Virus record (IMG/VR): IMGVR_UViG_3300013018_000012
Coordinates: 1-28,064 of that record
Direction: 5' to 3' (one strand)
DNA from: a virus
DNA length: 28,064 nucleotides
The notes under the pieces were generated by a model, which was not told where the DNA came from, made no database searches, and saw only the letters and a program-made list of their open reading frames with translations. Below, piece after piece: positions 14,129-23,056 of this stretch (position 1 is the stretch's first letter; every line of letters begins with the position of its first letter). The translations under genes and the position numbers were made by a program.

Positions 14129-14569
14129 ATGCTGCAGGAAAAGATTAATATATGGGATCATACTTTGGGACTGAGGTTTTCCGCCTTGGTCCCAAAACTT
14201 TACAGAGACAATTTTGACAAAAACTTTTTAGAAGAAGTAGGAAAAGCAGTCGCTAAAGTTGGCGGCATTCAAGAAAAATATAAAAATTATGAAACTGGAG
14301 ATTTTAGAGAAATTAAAAAAGAACAGGATGAAATCAAAAAAATATCTGATGAGCTGCTAGAATTTGTTTATTGTCTCAACAAAGCAGATAATGACATTTG
14401 GAAATTCCCTACTTATGATGAGTGGCTTAATCAATTTGATAAACCGAACTTACTTAATCTTAACTGGCTTGTGGATCTAGTTATAAGATTAGAAGAAAAT
14501 TTCAGTGGTAAAGAATTTGAAGACAATAAAGATGAAAAAAAGAGTAAAAAAAAACTGAAAAAAACATAG
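14129..14569 (+). CDS. Tail assembly chaperone (gpG analogue, 146 aa)
   Basis: The gene lies between the major tail protein and tape measure genes, the fixed place of the lambda G/GT chaperones. The protein is mainly helical (FSALVPKLYRDNFDKNFLEE, then KKISDELLEFVYCLNKAD and NLNWLVDLVIRLEENFSG) and ends in a Lys-rich tail encoded by A-rich slippery sequence (KDEKKSKKKLKKT). It should bind the tape measure protein and recruit tail-tube subunits. A second open frame in the -1 phase runs from the slippery run to 14760, giving a longer GT-like product. Confidence 0.85.
   Translation: MLQEKINIWDHTLGLRFSALVPKLYRDNFDKNFLEEVGKAVAKVGGIQEKYKNYETGDFREIKKEQDEIKKISDELLEFVYCLNKADNDIWKFPTYDEWLNQFDKPNLLNLNWLVDLVIRLEENFSGKEFEDNKDEKKSKKKLKKT
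14546..14554 (+). promoter_or_regulatory. -1 programmed frameshift slippery site (A9)
   Basis: Nine consecutive A bases are read in the G frame as three AAA codons (14546-14554). Two lysine tRNAs can slip back one base without losing any pairing. The -1 frame has a TAA at 14545-14547 and is open afterwards, so slippage must occur within this run (or at the weaker G-A7-C at 14557-14565). Confidence 0.7.
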
Positions 14570-14760
14570 ATAGATTAGACTTATATATATTATCTATTGC
14601 TAAAAGATTGAATTATTCTATCGATGAATTAAATTATATACATTTATTAGATTTTTTAAGATTACAAAGAATTTATTTTGGCGAAGATATTGAAGAAGAA
14701 AAGAAAATATCTGAACCCCAAGGAACTCCGCAAAGTTTCCAAAACCATTTCGGGAGGTGA
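14548..14760 (+). CDS. T domain of the frameshifted GT tail assembly chaperone
   Basis: This -1 frame has no plausible start of its own and is reached by slippage on the A9 run at 14546-14554. Shifting at the end of the run gives a fusion of 142 G-frame residues plus 68 T-frame residues, about 210 aa. The T part reads TEKNIDRLDLYILSIAKRLN, continues with DELNYIHLLDFLRLQRIYF, then an acidic segment (EDIEEEKKI), and ends near FQNHFGR. In lambda the T domain recruits tail-tube protein to the tape measure-G complex. The tape measure ribosome binding site (GGGAGGTG) overlaps its end. Confidence 0.75.
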   Translation, partial: KKTEKNIDRLDLYILSIAKRLNYSIDELNYIHLLDFLRLQRIYFGEDIEEEKKISEPQGTPQSFQNHFGR

Positions 14761-14764
14761 TTAA

Positions 14765-17689
14765 GTGGCTCAGAAAAAAGGTATAACTGTAGAAATTGGA
14801 GCATCGACGAAAGGTCTTGACAAAGCTCTTAAAGATATTCGCTCTCAATCAAGGAAAATTGGCCGGGAATTATACCAGGTTAATCGAGCATTAAAATTCA
14901 ATCCGGACTCAGTAGAACTCTGGGCTCAAAAGCAGGATATTCTCACAGAAAGAGTTGAGCAGACTAAAGAAAAGCTTGATGTATTAAAACAGGCTGAAAA
15001 AGATATGCAGAAGCAATATAAGTCTGGAGATGTTGGAGAAAAGGAATACCGGGAATATCGCAGAGAGCTGATTAAAACTGAAGATCAGCTTGAAAGTTTT
15101 ACAGATGAACTCGAGAAAACCCAAAGAAAAGCGAATGAATTTAGCAGAAAGATGCAAAAAGCTGCGGACGGCATGGAAAAGTTCGGGAATAGAATGAAAG
15201 GAATCGGTGATAACCTTAATACTCATGTCACTTTACCTATTACAGCTGCCTTTTTTGCGCTTACAGAAGGAACAAGAGATTTTAGAAAAGAAGTTTCGAC
15301 TCTTGAAAATAACGCTCGAACTGCAAATGTAAGTATTGATGAAATGCACGGATATATGTCAGATCTTAACGCCGTTACTGGCGAATTAGATTCTAACGTT
15401 GAGGGATTATCCAGTTTGTTAGCTGCAGGTTTCAGAGATGAACAATTATCAAGTGTTATTGATGATATAGCTGGTGCTGTTATACAGTTCCCAGACACAT
15501 TGAAGTTTGAAAATTTATCTGAATCAATCCAGGAAACTATTGGATCGGGACAGTCAGTTGGTCAATTTGATGAAATGCTGTCAAGATTAGGTATTAATTT
15601 AGATGATTTTAATGAAGGGCTGCAGACTGCAAAAGAAAACGGCAAAGCAACTGATTATGTAATGCAGACTCTTGCCAATACCGGACTATCAGATGTATAT
15701 GAGCAGTATAAAGATAATAATGAAGCACTTGTAGAAAGTGCAGAAGCTAATTATGATTTAGAGCAATCTTTAGCTGAATTAGGTGCAGAACTAGAACCAA
15801 TAATGACTCAAATAAAGGAAAATGTCATAGATGTAGTAGATGCTTTCAATGACTTATCAGAAGAAGAGCAAGACATGGTTATTTTTGGTGCAGGAGTGGC
15901 GGCTGCTTTAGGACCAGTATTAAGCATTACCGGAAACTTATCTCTTACATTGAGCTCTTTAACAAATGTAATTAACGGAGCCGGCGGATTAACTGCAGCT
16001 TTAAATCCTTATATGATCGGCGGAGCTGTTATAGTAGGCTTTGGCCTTCTTGCAAAAAGAATTTACGAGGGAAACAAGCAGCTTAAATTTATGGAGCGAA
16101 ATGTTAAATCGCTAAACGAAGCCGAACTTAAAAGAAGAAAAGACCTACTTGAATCTGACATCCAAAAAGAAGAACGGAGATTAGAGGCTCGCAGAAATGG
16201 GGCAAGCGAAGATTCCATAATAGGTGAAAAATATTCTATAAGCGAATCACAAAACAGATTGAATAATCTAAAAAAAGATTTAGATGAGACTGAAAAGGCT
16301 TTGCAAGAAATTGAAGAAACTAACAATGAATTAGAAGAAGTAGATTTATCTGGTGGCGGTGGCGGAGGTTCAACATCTGATCAAAGCGATTACAAAAATT
16401 ACATTGATGAATTAAGAGCTGAAATAGAATCATATAATTTTGAGCAAGAAGTAGAAAATATGTCTAATGACTCAGAAAAAGCCTGGGCTAAATTAGAAAA
16501 TAAAATGTATGGTGAATTTGAAAGAATTGATAATCTCAAAGATGCAACAGCTGAACAAAAAGAAAAATTAAAAGAAATGGTTGAGCAATTCTACAATAAC
16601 CAGTATAAAGATTATCTTGAAGAAGTTAACGAACAGGAAGAAGAGGAAGCAGAGCGCCGCAAAGAGGCTGCTATTGAAAGGGAAGAACAATTGCAAAATG
16701 AGCTTGAGCTTCTCAAAAAAGATGGTAAAGAAAGAGAACTTGCTCAATTAGAGCAGCAGTATGAAGCTGAAAAAGAATTGATGCAGGAAAAAGGCCAGGA
16801 TACAGCCACTCTCACAAAAATTTATCGAGAAAAAAGATTAGATATTATTGAAAAATATAATAAAAAAGAACTTCAACTTGAAAGAGAGAAAATGGAAAAC
16901 CGCTTTGAAATGGGTAAAATATCTGAAACTCAATATCGAAAATATTTAAGAGAGCGTCTAAAACAATATGAAAAAGACACTGATGAATGGCGGCGAATTA
17001 GAGAAAAAATAAATGAAACATTAAAAGCAGAAAGCGATCCTAATGACTTTTCAACTAATCTTGCCAATCTTGGCCGAATGGGAAGAAATGCAGCTACCGG
17101 CTACGATGGCACAAAAGAGCAAGTTCAATCAATCAACTGGATGACTGATGCTTTTGTAGATCTAGGGCTAGAAATTGAAGAAGCTAATCAAAAATTCGTA
17201 GATTGGAAAGATGATCTAGTTACTGGTCTATCAGATGCAATTGCCCGCGGGGAAGATTTAGGAGATGTTTTTGAAAACATTGGTGATCAAATAGCTTCTA
17301 TGGTTATGCAAAAAGCAATTGTTGGTCCTATCGTTGATATTGCTTTAAGTGGAATGAGTTTACCTTCATTTCATGAAGGAGGGTTTGTTAGTCCAAGAAC
17401 AGCTCTAGAAAATATGCAGCGATTCCATACTGGAGGCGGATATGGCCTTAAATCAAATGAACAACCAGCAATATTGGAATATGGGGAAAGAGTTTTAACT
17501 GAAGGTCAAAATAAAATTCTTGAAAGTATGAGCCCTGGAGGTAAAACTGAAATTCATAATCACATTAATGCAATAGATACAAAATCATTTGCTGAATATG
17601 TAAGCAGGAATCCAGAAGCAATAATTAATGTAGTTGGACAAGATATTATGAGAAATGGAAATCTTAGAAAAGCTATTAAGAAATCTTAA
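14765..17689 (+). CDS. Tail tape measure protein (974 aa)
   Basis: This is the longest gene and sets tail length. The GTG start follows GGGAGGTGATTAA. Residues 1-150 form long coiled coils (KGLDKALKDIRSQSRKIGREL and on). About 150-370 is the TP901-type core (THVTLPITAAFFALTEG, then a GELDSNVEGLSSLLAAGF region). About 370-430 holds hydrophobic segments that could insert in the membrane (ALNPYMIGGAVIVGFGLLAK). A six-glycine linker sits near 530, followed by a second coiled coil. The C-terminus has the lambda gpH-like FHEGGFVSPRTA, HTGGGYG and PAILEYGERVLTEG. At roughly 3 bases per unit of tape it implies a tail near 145 nm (0.15 nm per residue; estimate). Confidence 0.95.
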   Translation: MAQKKGITVEIGASTKGLDKALKDIRSQSRKIGRELYQVNRALKFNPDSVELWAQKQDILTERVEQTKEKLDVLKQAEKDMQKQYKSGDVGEKEYREYRRELIKTEDQLESFTDELEKTQRKANEFSRKMQKAADGMEKFGNRMKGIGDNLNTHVTLPITAAFFALTEGTRDFRKEVSTLENNARTANVSIDEMHGYMSDLNAVTGELDSNVEGLSSLLAAGFRDEQLSSVIDDIAGAVIQFPDTLKFENLSESIQETIGSGQSVGQFDEMLSRLGINLDDFNEGLQTAKENGKATDYVMQTLANTGLSDVYEQYKDNNEALVESAEANYDLEQSLAELGAELEPIMTQIKENVIDVVDAFNDLSEEEQDMVIFGAGVAAALGPVLSITGNLSLTLSSLTNVINGAGGLTAALNPYMIGGAVIVGFGLLAKRIYEGNKQLKFMERNVKSLNEAELKRRKDLLESDIQKEERRLEARRNGASEDSIIGEKYSISESQNRLNNLKKDLDETEKALQEIEETNNELEEVDLSGGGGGGSTSDQSDYKNYIDELRAEIESYNFEQEVENMSNDSEKAWAKLENKMYGEFERIDNLKDATAEQKEKLKEMVEQFYNNQYKDYLEEVNEQEEEEAERRKEAAIEREEQLQNELELLKKDGKERELAQLEQQYEAEKELMQEKGQDTATLTKIYREKRLDIIEKYNKKELQLEREKMENRFEMGKISETQYRKYLRERLKQYEKDTDEWRRIREKINETLKAESDPNDFSTNLANLGRMGRNAATGYDGTKEQVQSINWMTDAFVDLGLEIEEANQKFVDWKDDLVTGLSDAIARGEDLGDVFENIGDQIASMVMQKAIVGPIVDIALSGMSLPSFHEGGFVSPRTALENMQRFHTGGGYGLKSNEQPAILEYGERVLTEGQNKILESMSPGGKTEIHNHINAIDTKSFAEYVSRNPEAIINVVGQDIMRNGNLRKAIKKS

Positions 17690-17701
17690 GGAGGTGAGCT
17701 T

Positions 17702-18058
17702 TTGGAAAAGTTTGATTTTAAGTATAAAAAGGCATGGGTTGTTGATATAGTTACTAATACTATTGTTACTCAATTTGAAGGCGGCAAAGAACAGAGGCGC
17801 CCCAAAGGTTTGCCTTATAGGGTTTTCAAACTAGATTTTGATAAAACAGATAACTATAACGATGATGCTCAACAAATAATAAATTTTTTCTATGCCAGAA
17901 AAGGCCAATACGAATCTTTTTTATGGGATTATAAAGATAGCAGCGGAAATATAATTGAAGCTGACATAGAAGTTAGGTTCAATCAAAATAAATTGAGCGA
18001 TGAAGTTTTTGATAACAAAGCTCACTCCTTTTCTATTGAATTGAAGGAGCTGGTATAA
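17702..18058 (+). CDS. Minor tail protein, DUF2460-like / gpM analogue (118 aa)
   Basis: This is encoded directly after the tape measure, as lambda gpM is. The TTG start follows AAGGAGGTGAGC. The pattern WVVDIVTNTIVTQFEGGKE, then GLPYRVFKLDF and INFFYARKGQYESFLWDYKD resembles DUF2460 tail proteins, in which 'FF.AR.G...F...D' is the recurring signature. It probably begins the tail-tip complex that closes the tube. The length is shorter than stand-alone DUF2460 proteins (about 200 aa), closer to gpM. Confidence 0.72.
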   Translation: MEKFDFKYKKAWVVDIVTNTIVTQFEGGKEQRRPKGLPYRVFKLDFDKTDNYNDDAQQIINFFYARKGQYESFLWDYKDSSGNIIEADIEVRFNQNKLSDEVFDNKAHSFSIELKELV

Positions 18059-18898
18059 GTGCCTAGAACACTAAGCCCTGATGTAATTGCAGAAAAAAAT
18101 AAAGATTTTAATTGGCCTATCGAACTCTATCAAATTAAATTAGATGAAGAAACTCTTTATTACGCTATGTTCCCCGAGAATATAGCTTTTTTTGATGAGT
18201 TCGGGAATCAACAAACTTATTATGCAGCTAGTATTAGCAGAAGCAAAATCAAAAAGAATAATAAAACAGCTCCAGATAGTGTGACAGTCACCTTTGATAA
18301 TGTCAATAAAAACTTTTCGGCCTATATTGCTAATACTCAATTCGAGGGTAGAAAAGTAACGATCTGGAAAGTATTTCGAAATCACTTAGACAAATTTGAA
18401 AACAAAATAGAAATGTTCACTGACTCAGTTATCGATTCAATTTCAACTGATGAATATAATTTAACTGCTGAGCTTGTGTCTAATCTTGATGCTTTAGAAG
18501 TCGAATTACCTCGCAGAAGTTACGGGGTTAATTGCAGATGGCCTGGTGGATTTGGTGGAGAAGGTTGCGGTTACAATATCCCAACTTTAAATGGGACCAT
18601 TGACAGCATATCTAATAACAGAATATATGATAGTGCAATGAATCAGCCGGCTGATCGCTGGAAACATGGAATTATAAAGGTTGGAAATGAAAGCAGAAAA
18701 ATAATTTATTCTGCAAGTGGTTTTGTAGATGTTGAATATCCTTTTCAAAATGCTCAGGCGGGCGACAGTTATCATTTAGAAGCCGACTGTGATTTAACCT
18801 ATAACGGTGGTCATGGGTGTAAATACTGGAATAACACTCAGTTTTATGGCGGTTTCTTAGACATTCCAAAAATCAGAAATGTAAGGCGTGTTGATTAA
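18059..18898 (+). CDS. Minor tail protein L-like (gpL/DUF2163 type) with four-cysteine cluster (279 aa)
   Basis: The GTG start immediately follows the previous stop. The N-terminal part resembles gpL/DUF2163 tail-tip proteins (DFNWPIELYQIKLDEETLYY ... DSVTVTFDNVNKNF). The C-terminal region has C159 and C170 (NCRWPGGFGGEGCGYN) and C244 and C254 (DCDLTYNGGHGCKYW), then FYGGFLDIPKIRNVRR. Lambda gpL is known to bind a [4Fe-4S] cluster through four cysteines in the same region, so this protein may do so too. It links the gpM analogue to the gpJ analogue at the tail tip. Confidence 0.85.
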   Translation: MPRTLSPDVIAEKNKDFNWPIELYQIKLDEETLYYAMFPENIAFFDEFGNQQTYYAASISRSKIKKNNKTAPDSVTVTFDNVNKNFSAYIANTQFEGRKVTIWKVFRNHLDKFENKIEMFTDSVIDSISTDEYNLTAELVSNLDALEVELPRRSYGVNCRWPGGFGGEGCGYNIPTLNGTIDSISNNRIYDSAMNQPADRWKHGIIKVGNESRKIIYSASGFVDVEYPFQNAQAGDSYHLEADCDLTYNGGHGCKYWNNTQFYGGFLDIPKIRNVRRVD

Positions 18899-19284
18899 TG
18901 GAGCTAGAAAAGTACTTAGGCAAAGAATATAAGTTTAATGGCCGGGGCAAAGAAGGTTATGACTGTTTAGGATTAGTTGTTGATGTTTTAGCTGATAACG
19001 GAATTATTTTGCCAGATACTGATGGCAGCATTATAGAATCTGATTGGATAGTAAAAGATAAAAACAGACTGCCGAATGGATTGAGTTTATATTGTGATCA
19101 AGTAGATATCAAAAACAAGCAACCCTTAGATGTGGTTGTTTTTTTAGTTGGTGGAATTCCAAGACATGCCGGCGTTTTGATTAATGATTATAAATTTATT
19201 CATATTTTTGACAACTCAAAAGCGAGAATTAGTAAATTTTCAAAATGGGAAAAACGATTGCATAGTATATGGAGAGTGAGGTGA
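18898..19284 (+). CDS. NlpC/P60 peptidase, tail-tip gpK analogue (128 aa)
   Basis: This is a cysteine peptidase of the NlpC/P60 family with catalytic C23 (EGYDCLGLVVDV), H90 (GIPRHAGVLI) and H102 (YKFIHIFD) visible in order. In lambda-like phages the equivalent domain belongs to gpK, which acts in tail-tip assembly and could cut peptidoglycan during DNA injection. The JAMM peptidase half of lambda gpK is absent, as in many relatives. The ATG overlaps the previous stop (TAATG). Confidence 0.93.
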   Translation: MELEKYLGKEYKFNGRGKEGYDCLGLVVDVLADNGIILPDTDGSIIESDWIVKDKNRLPNGLSLYCDQVDIKNKQPLDVVVFLVGGIPRHAGVLINDYKFIHIFDNSKARISKFSKWEKRLHSIWRVR

Positions 19285-19288
19285 GGAA

Positions 19289-22027
19289 ATGGGAGTAGGA
19301 GCATTAGTCGGAATAGCAGCAGGAGCTGCAGCAGCTAGTACTGTTACGGGAGTTACAGTAGCAGCTGGAGCGATGATTGGTTTTAGTGTGGGTAATTCTT
19401 ATGACAACTATAAAGAAGCAAAAGAATTTCAAGAAAGCATGAACCAATCAAAGAATTCGCCAACATATTCATTCGGACCGATAAGCAATACTAAAAGTCA
19501 TCAGATACCAGTACCGGTTGTCTATGGCGAAAATCTTGTTGCAGGAAACATAATCAATCAAAAAATACGCGGTGAAAATGATAATTTAATGGATCTTCAA
19601 GTTGGAATTTCAGAAGGCCCGATTGAATCAATAAAAAAAATTAAAGCTGACGATAAAACAATTAACGCAGAAACCAAATTAGGTTACAGAAAACAATCTG
19701 CCTGGTCGAAAAATGAACGCGGTCAAACATTCCCTTTCCTTGCCCACTATTCGACAACTCTTGACGCTAATAAATTAGAAACATCAGGAACTCCAACTAT
19801 GACCGCAATAATCAAGGGTAGGCATGTAAGAGTTTGGACTGGCAGCAGTTGGGTTACTAAATATAGTAATAATCCCGCGTGGTGTGTTTTAGATTTTATA
19901 AGCAAAATGAGATTTGGTTTTGGTGTTTCTGATGCTTTTATTGATTTAGAAAGTTTCAAAGAAGCTGCAGAATATGCTGATCAGCTTGTCGATGGAGAAA
20001 AAAGGTTTGAATTAGATTTTGCCATTGATGCTAAAAGTTCAGCATTAGACATTCTCAATGAAATGTTATCAACTTTTAGAGCATTTTTAATTTGGTCCAA
20101 TGGAAAATTAAAACTAAAAATTGATAAGCCAGATGTAGCAACTCAAAGCTTTGTATATTCTGATAATGAAGAAACCGACAATATTATTTCTGGTAGTTTC
20201 GCAAGGCGCGGAACATCACGCAAAGAAAGACTTAGAGAAGTAGTCGTTGAATATACAGATCCAGCTGAAAATTTTGAAACTATTGGAGCGAGATTTATTG
20301 ATAATAGTGTTCCTGGAGAATCGATTAAAACCATAACTCTTAATGGTATTAATCGTTTTAGTCAAGCAGGGCGAGAAGCTAGATATTATCAAAAGAAATC
20401 AAAGTTTTGCACTCAAATAATCAGTTTTGGAGCAAGCATAAAAGATATTGAAGCAGAAGTCGGCGATAAAATATTAGTTACCCATAAAAGACCAGGTTGG
20501 GTTGATAAACCTTTCCGAATTATGGAAATAGAAGAAGCCGAAGATCATAATATGACTATTACTGCTCTTGAATATAATGAATCTATTTATACTGATGATG
20601 GAGTTGTGCAGCAGGAGAATTACGGCTCTGAATTTAAGAATCCTTTTGAAGCTCCTAATGAAGTAAATAATCTTTCTGTTTCTGAATACGGTTATACTAC
20701 CATGGATGGGAATTTAATCAGTAATTTAATCGTAGATTTTGATATTCCTGATGATGAAAGAGTTGATCATGCAGTAATTGATTATTCAGAAGATGGTAAA
20801 AGTTATAGAATAGCCGGAGAAACAGAAGCTGACAGCTTTGAAATATCTAATTTAAAAGTTAATTCTCATTATATTGTAAGAGTCCGGACAGTTTCAAAAT
20901 ATAGAGGTATTACAAGTTCTGGAGTTACTTCAAGAAAAATAGTTATATCAGGTAAAGATAATAAACCTGCAGCACCTGGCACCTTCCAAGTCGCTCAAAA
21001 AGGTGCAAAACTAATATTCAAGTGGCAGGAAGTAGATGAGCCAGATGTCTTAGGTTATGAAATTAGAAAAGGAACAGACTGGGATAATGGGGAAGTTCTG
21101 GGGACTAAACTTACTGGAGATAGATGGACATCTGAGAACGAAATTGACGGAACTCATATGTATATGATTAAGACAATTGATAGAGTAAGGCAGTATTCAA
21201 GCAGCTTTACTTCTACAATTTTTGAAGTTTCTGGGACCGGCCAGGAGCTTAACATAATTATCGAAAGAAATGAACTTGATTATATAGACAATGCAACACT
21301 AGATAATATAGACAATATTAACGGCAAGATAGCATTTTTCCACATGTATAATTTAGAAGACTTAGCTGGCTATAATCTTGATGATTGGCCTGATATTCCT
21401 GCTTTTGCAGACGGTTTGCCTGATTATGACTTTAGTGCCGAATATATTACAGAAATTATTGATACAGTCAGAGTTGGCCGGACAGATATAAGACTCAAAA
21501 AAGATTGGTTTTTCCAGGACTTAGGATTAAGTTTATTGAGTTTTCCTAATCGCGGACTTGATGATTTTCCTAATAATAGTTTAGACAATCCGCCTGCTAT
21601 TTATGAAACCGAAACATATGTAAGGTTTTCCGATGATAATGTTGAATGGTCAGACTGGCAGACGTACATGACTGGAGAATATAAATTTAGATATTGCCAG
21701 TTTAAATTTACTTTTCGGCTGGAGACAGAAACTGCTGAATTTGAGCTTAATGAAATTAAACAGTTTTTTGATGTTCCTGACTTAGAGCTAGAAATTGATA
21801 ATCTGTCAGTACCAGTAGGCGGAACAACAATTAATTACAGCGATTACGGAGTAGAATATTATGAAATTCCTAGAGGGTATAATTATTACTTGCTGCAAAA
21901 TGGATCAACAATGAAATATGCTGATTTTCAAAACAAAACTATAGATAGTGTAGATATAGTTATAAAAGATATCAATAATAATGATGTCGGAGGAACTGCA
22001 GAAAAAATTATAATCGAAGGATATTAA
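19289..22027 (+). CDS. Tail-tip attachment protein, gpJ-like, with N-terminal gpI-like segment (912 aa)
   Basis: This is the central tail-tip/host-specificity protein. Residues 1-35 are hydrophobic and Ala/Gly-rich (ALVGIAAGAAAASTVTG), like lambda gpI and unlike the gpJ start, suggesting a fused gpI-type segment. SHQIPVPVVYGENLVAGNI begins the gpJ-type core, and LDFISKMRFGFGVSDAFIDL with LDILNEMLSTFRAFLIWSNG is typical for the family. About 455-555 and 556-655 look like two fibronectin type III domains (NNLSVSEYGYTT..., KPAAPGTFQVAQKGAKLIF...). The last 250 residues are beta-rich and acidic, with similar LDNIDN / LDNPP segments, and probably form a trimeric fiber. ATG behind GTGAGGTGAGG. Confidence 0.9.
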   Translation: MGVGALVGIAAGAAAASTVTGVTVAAGAMIGFSVGNSYDNYKEAKEFQESMNQSKNSPTYSFGPISNTKSHQIPVPVVYGENLVAGNIINQKIRGENDNLMDLQVGISEGPIESIKKIKADDKTINAETKLGYRKQSAWSKNERGQTFPFLAHYSTTLDANKLETSGTPTMTAIIKGRHVRVWTGSSWVTKYSNNPAWCVLDFISKMRFGFGVSDAFIDLESFKEAAEYADQLVDGEKRFELDFAIDAKSSALDILNEMLSTFRAFLIWSNGKLKLKIDKPDVATQSFVYSDNEETDNIISGSFARRGTSRKERLREVVVEYTDPAENFETIGARFIDNSVPGESIKTITLNGINRFSQAGREARYYQKKSKFCTQIISFGASIKDIEAEVGDKILVTHKRPGWVDKPFRIMEIEEAEDHNMTITALEYNESIYTDDGVVQQENYGSEFKNPFEAPNEVNNLSVSEYGYTTMDGNLISNLIVDFDIPDDERVDHAVIDYSEDGKSYRIAGETEADSFEISNLKVNSHYIVRVRTVSKYRGITSSGVTSRKIVISGKDNKPAAPGTFQVAQKGAKLIFKWQEVDEPDVLGYEIRKGTDWDNGEVLGTKLTGDRWTSENEIDGTHMYMIKTIDRVRQYSSSFTSTIFEVSGTGQELNIIIERNELDYIDNATLDNIDNINGKIAFFHMYNLEDLAGYNLDDWPDIPAFADGLPDYDFSAEYITEIIDTVRVGRTDIRLKKDWFFQDLGLSLLSFPNRGLDDFPNNSLDNPPAIYETETYVRFSDDNVEWSDWQTYMTGEYKFRYCQFKFTFRLETETAEFELNEIKQFFDVPDLELEIDNLSVPVGGTTINYSDYGVEYYEIPRGYNYYLLQNGSTMKYADFQNKTIDSVDIVIKDINNNDVGGTAEKIIIEGY

Positions 22028-22039
22028 AGGAGTGATGAC

Positions 22040-22741
22040 ATGTCTCAAGATTTTGATATAAGAACGACAAATAAAGATGGGCTTGATGCTAATGGGCCCG
22101 GTCTTAAACAAGTTTTATATGGCAACTTTTTAGCTATTGTAACTCAATTTGCAGGAGAGACTGCTCCAACCGACACTTATCAGGGAATGCCCTGGTTAGA
22201 CATTTCGGAAGGTTGGGCAAATGCAAAAATGAAGTTTTGGAATGGGTCTGAGTGGGTGCTGCAGAATGAATATAATCCTTATATTAAGGATTTAAGAGTT
22301 TCGAGAGGAACAAAAAACACTCTCTGGGAGCGGCTAGAAGTTGCTCTTAATGAAGACGGAACTATCAAATCTGACCTTGCTGAAAATATGACTGAATGGA
22401 TTGACAGCGCATTAACTGCAACTTATGTAAGCGCTGATACTTTTACAGTGCCTGGTGACTATATAGATACATTCGTCACTAATAGAAAAATCAAAGCAAC
22501 TCTAGACGCAAGCTCAGTTTATTCAGCTGTAGAATCAGCAAATTATGATGGAGTCAATGATGAAACAACTATAGTGCTGTTTGATACAGTGATAGATGCA
22601 ACAATTCAGAAAGTCGAATATGGGCTTGTGAAGGCTGGCCCGGACGGCTCAAATCCAGAAAACAACTTGATAGATGAGACAACAGGCGATATTTACGAGC
22701 TAAAAATGATTGACGGCTCATTAGCAATGGAGGTTAGATAA
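22040..22741 (+). CDS. Putative tail fiber/baseplate protein (233 aa)
   Basis: The ATG at 22040 follows AAGGAGTGATGAC. The N-terminal half contains GMPWLDISEGWANAKMKFWNG, a motif of short fiber or collar proteins that act as adapters. A region of repeated short beta strands follows (TYVSADTFTVPGDYIDTFVT and on), and the protein ends DIYELKMIDGSLAMEVR, a typical fiber C-terminus. It sits between the tip protein and the DGR target, so it may carry or flank the variable protein. The family name is uncertain. Confidence 0.65.
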   Translation: MSQDFDIRTTNKDGLDANGPGLKQVLYGNFLAIVTQFAGETAPTDTYQGMPWLDISEGWANAKMKFWNGSEWVLQNEYNPYIKDLRVSRGTKNTLWERLEVALNEDGTIKSDLAENMTEWIDSALTATYVSADTFTVPGDYIDTFVTNRKIKATLDASSVYSAVESANYDGVNDETTIVLFDTVIDATIQKVEYGLVKAGPDGSNPENNLIDETTGDIYELKMIDGSLAMEVR

Positions 22742-22744
22742 TAT

Positions 22745-23056
22745 ATGAGAGGTTTTTCAAAAGTGCTTAATTCAAGACAGGATTATGAAAATGTGATTAA
22801 TGACTTTGGCTACACACCAAAAGTAAAAAGAGCATACCAGGGGCTGCTAAATACAGCCAAAAAGTATGAGTTCGACAAAGAACTTGCAGCAGAATCTGAT
22901 AGAACTGGCCCTGAGCCTGAGTACAAAGTTATGACTCAGGAAGAAGAGGGAGAAGAAAAGATAGTGCAGTTCAAGCTGGTAGATAATCCAAACGGAAAGA
23001 TATTTAGATTAGGATTTACAGTCGATGAAGTCCAGGAGGTGATTGACCAATGTTAA
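22745..23056 (+). CDS. Hypothetical protein preceding the DGR target (103 aa)
   Basis: The ATG is preceded by GGAGGTTAGATAAT inside the end of the previous gene. The protein is small and soluble: an N-terminal helix (QDYENVINDFGYTPKVKR), a second helix (AYQGLLNTAKKYEFDKEL), an acidic linker (QEEEGEEKIVQFKL) and a short tail (FRLGFTVDEVQEVIDQC). Its end overlaps the variable protein gene by 7 bases, and the ribosome binding site of the variable protein lies in it. A tail-fiber adaptor or assembly chaperone is possible; no family is recognised. Confidence 0.65.
   Translation: MRGFSKVLNSRQDYENVINDFGYTPKVKRAYQGLLNTAKKYEFDKELAAESDRTGPEPEYKVMTQEEEGEEKIVQFKLVDNPNGKIFRLGFTVDEVQEVIDQC

Noticed and set aside
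14618-14848. Minus-strand open frame across the G/T region
   Set aside because: It is a shadow of the -1 T frame and the tape measure start; no minus-strand gene in the window has a ribosome binding site and context.
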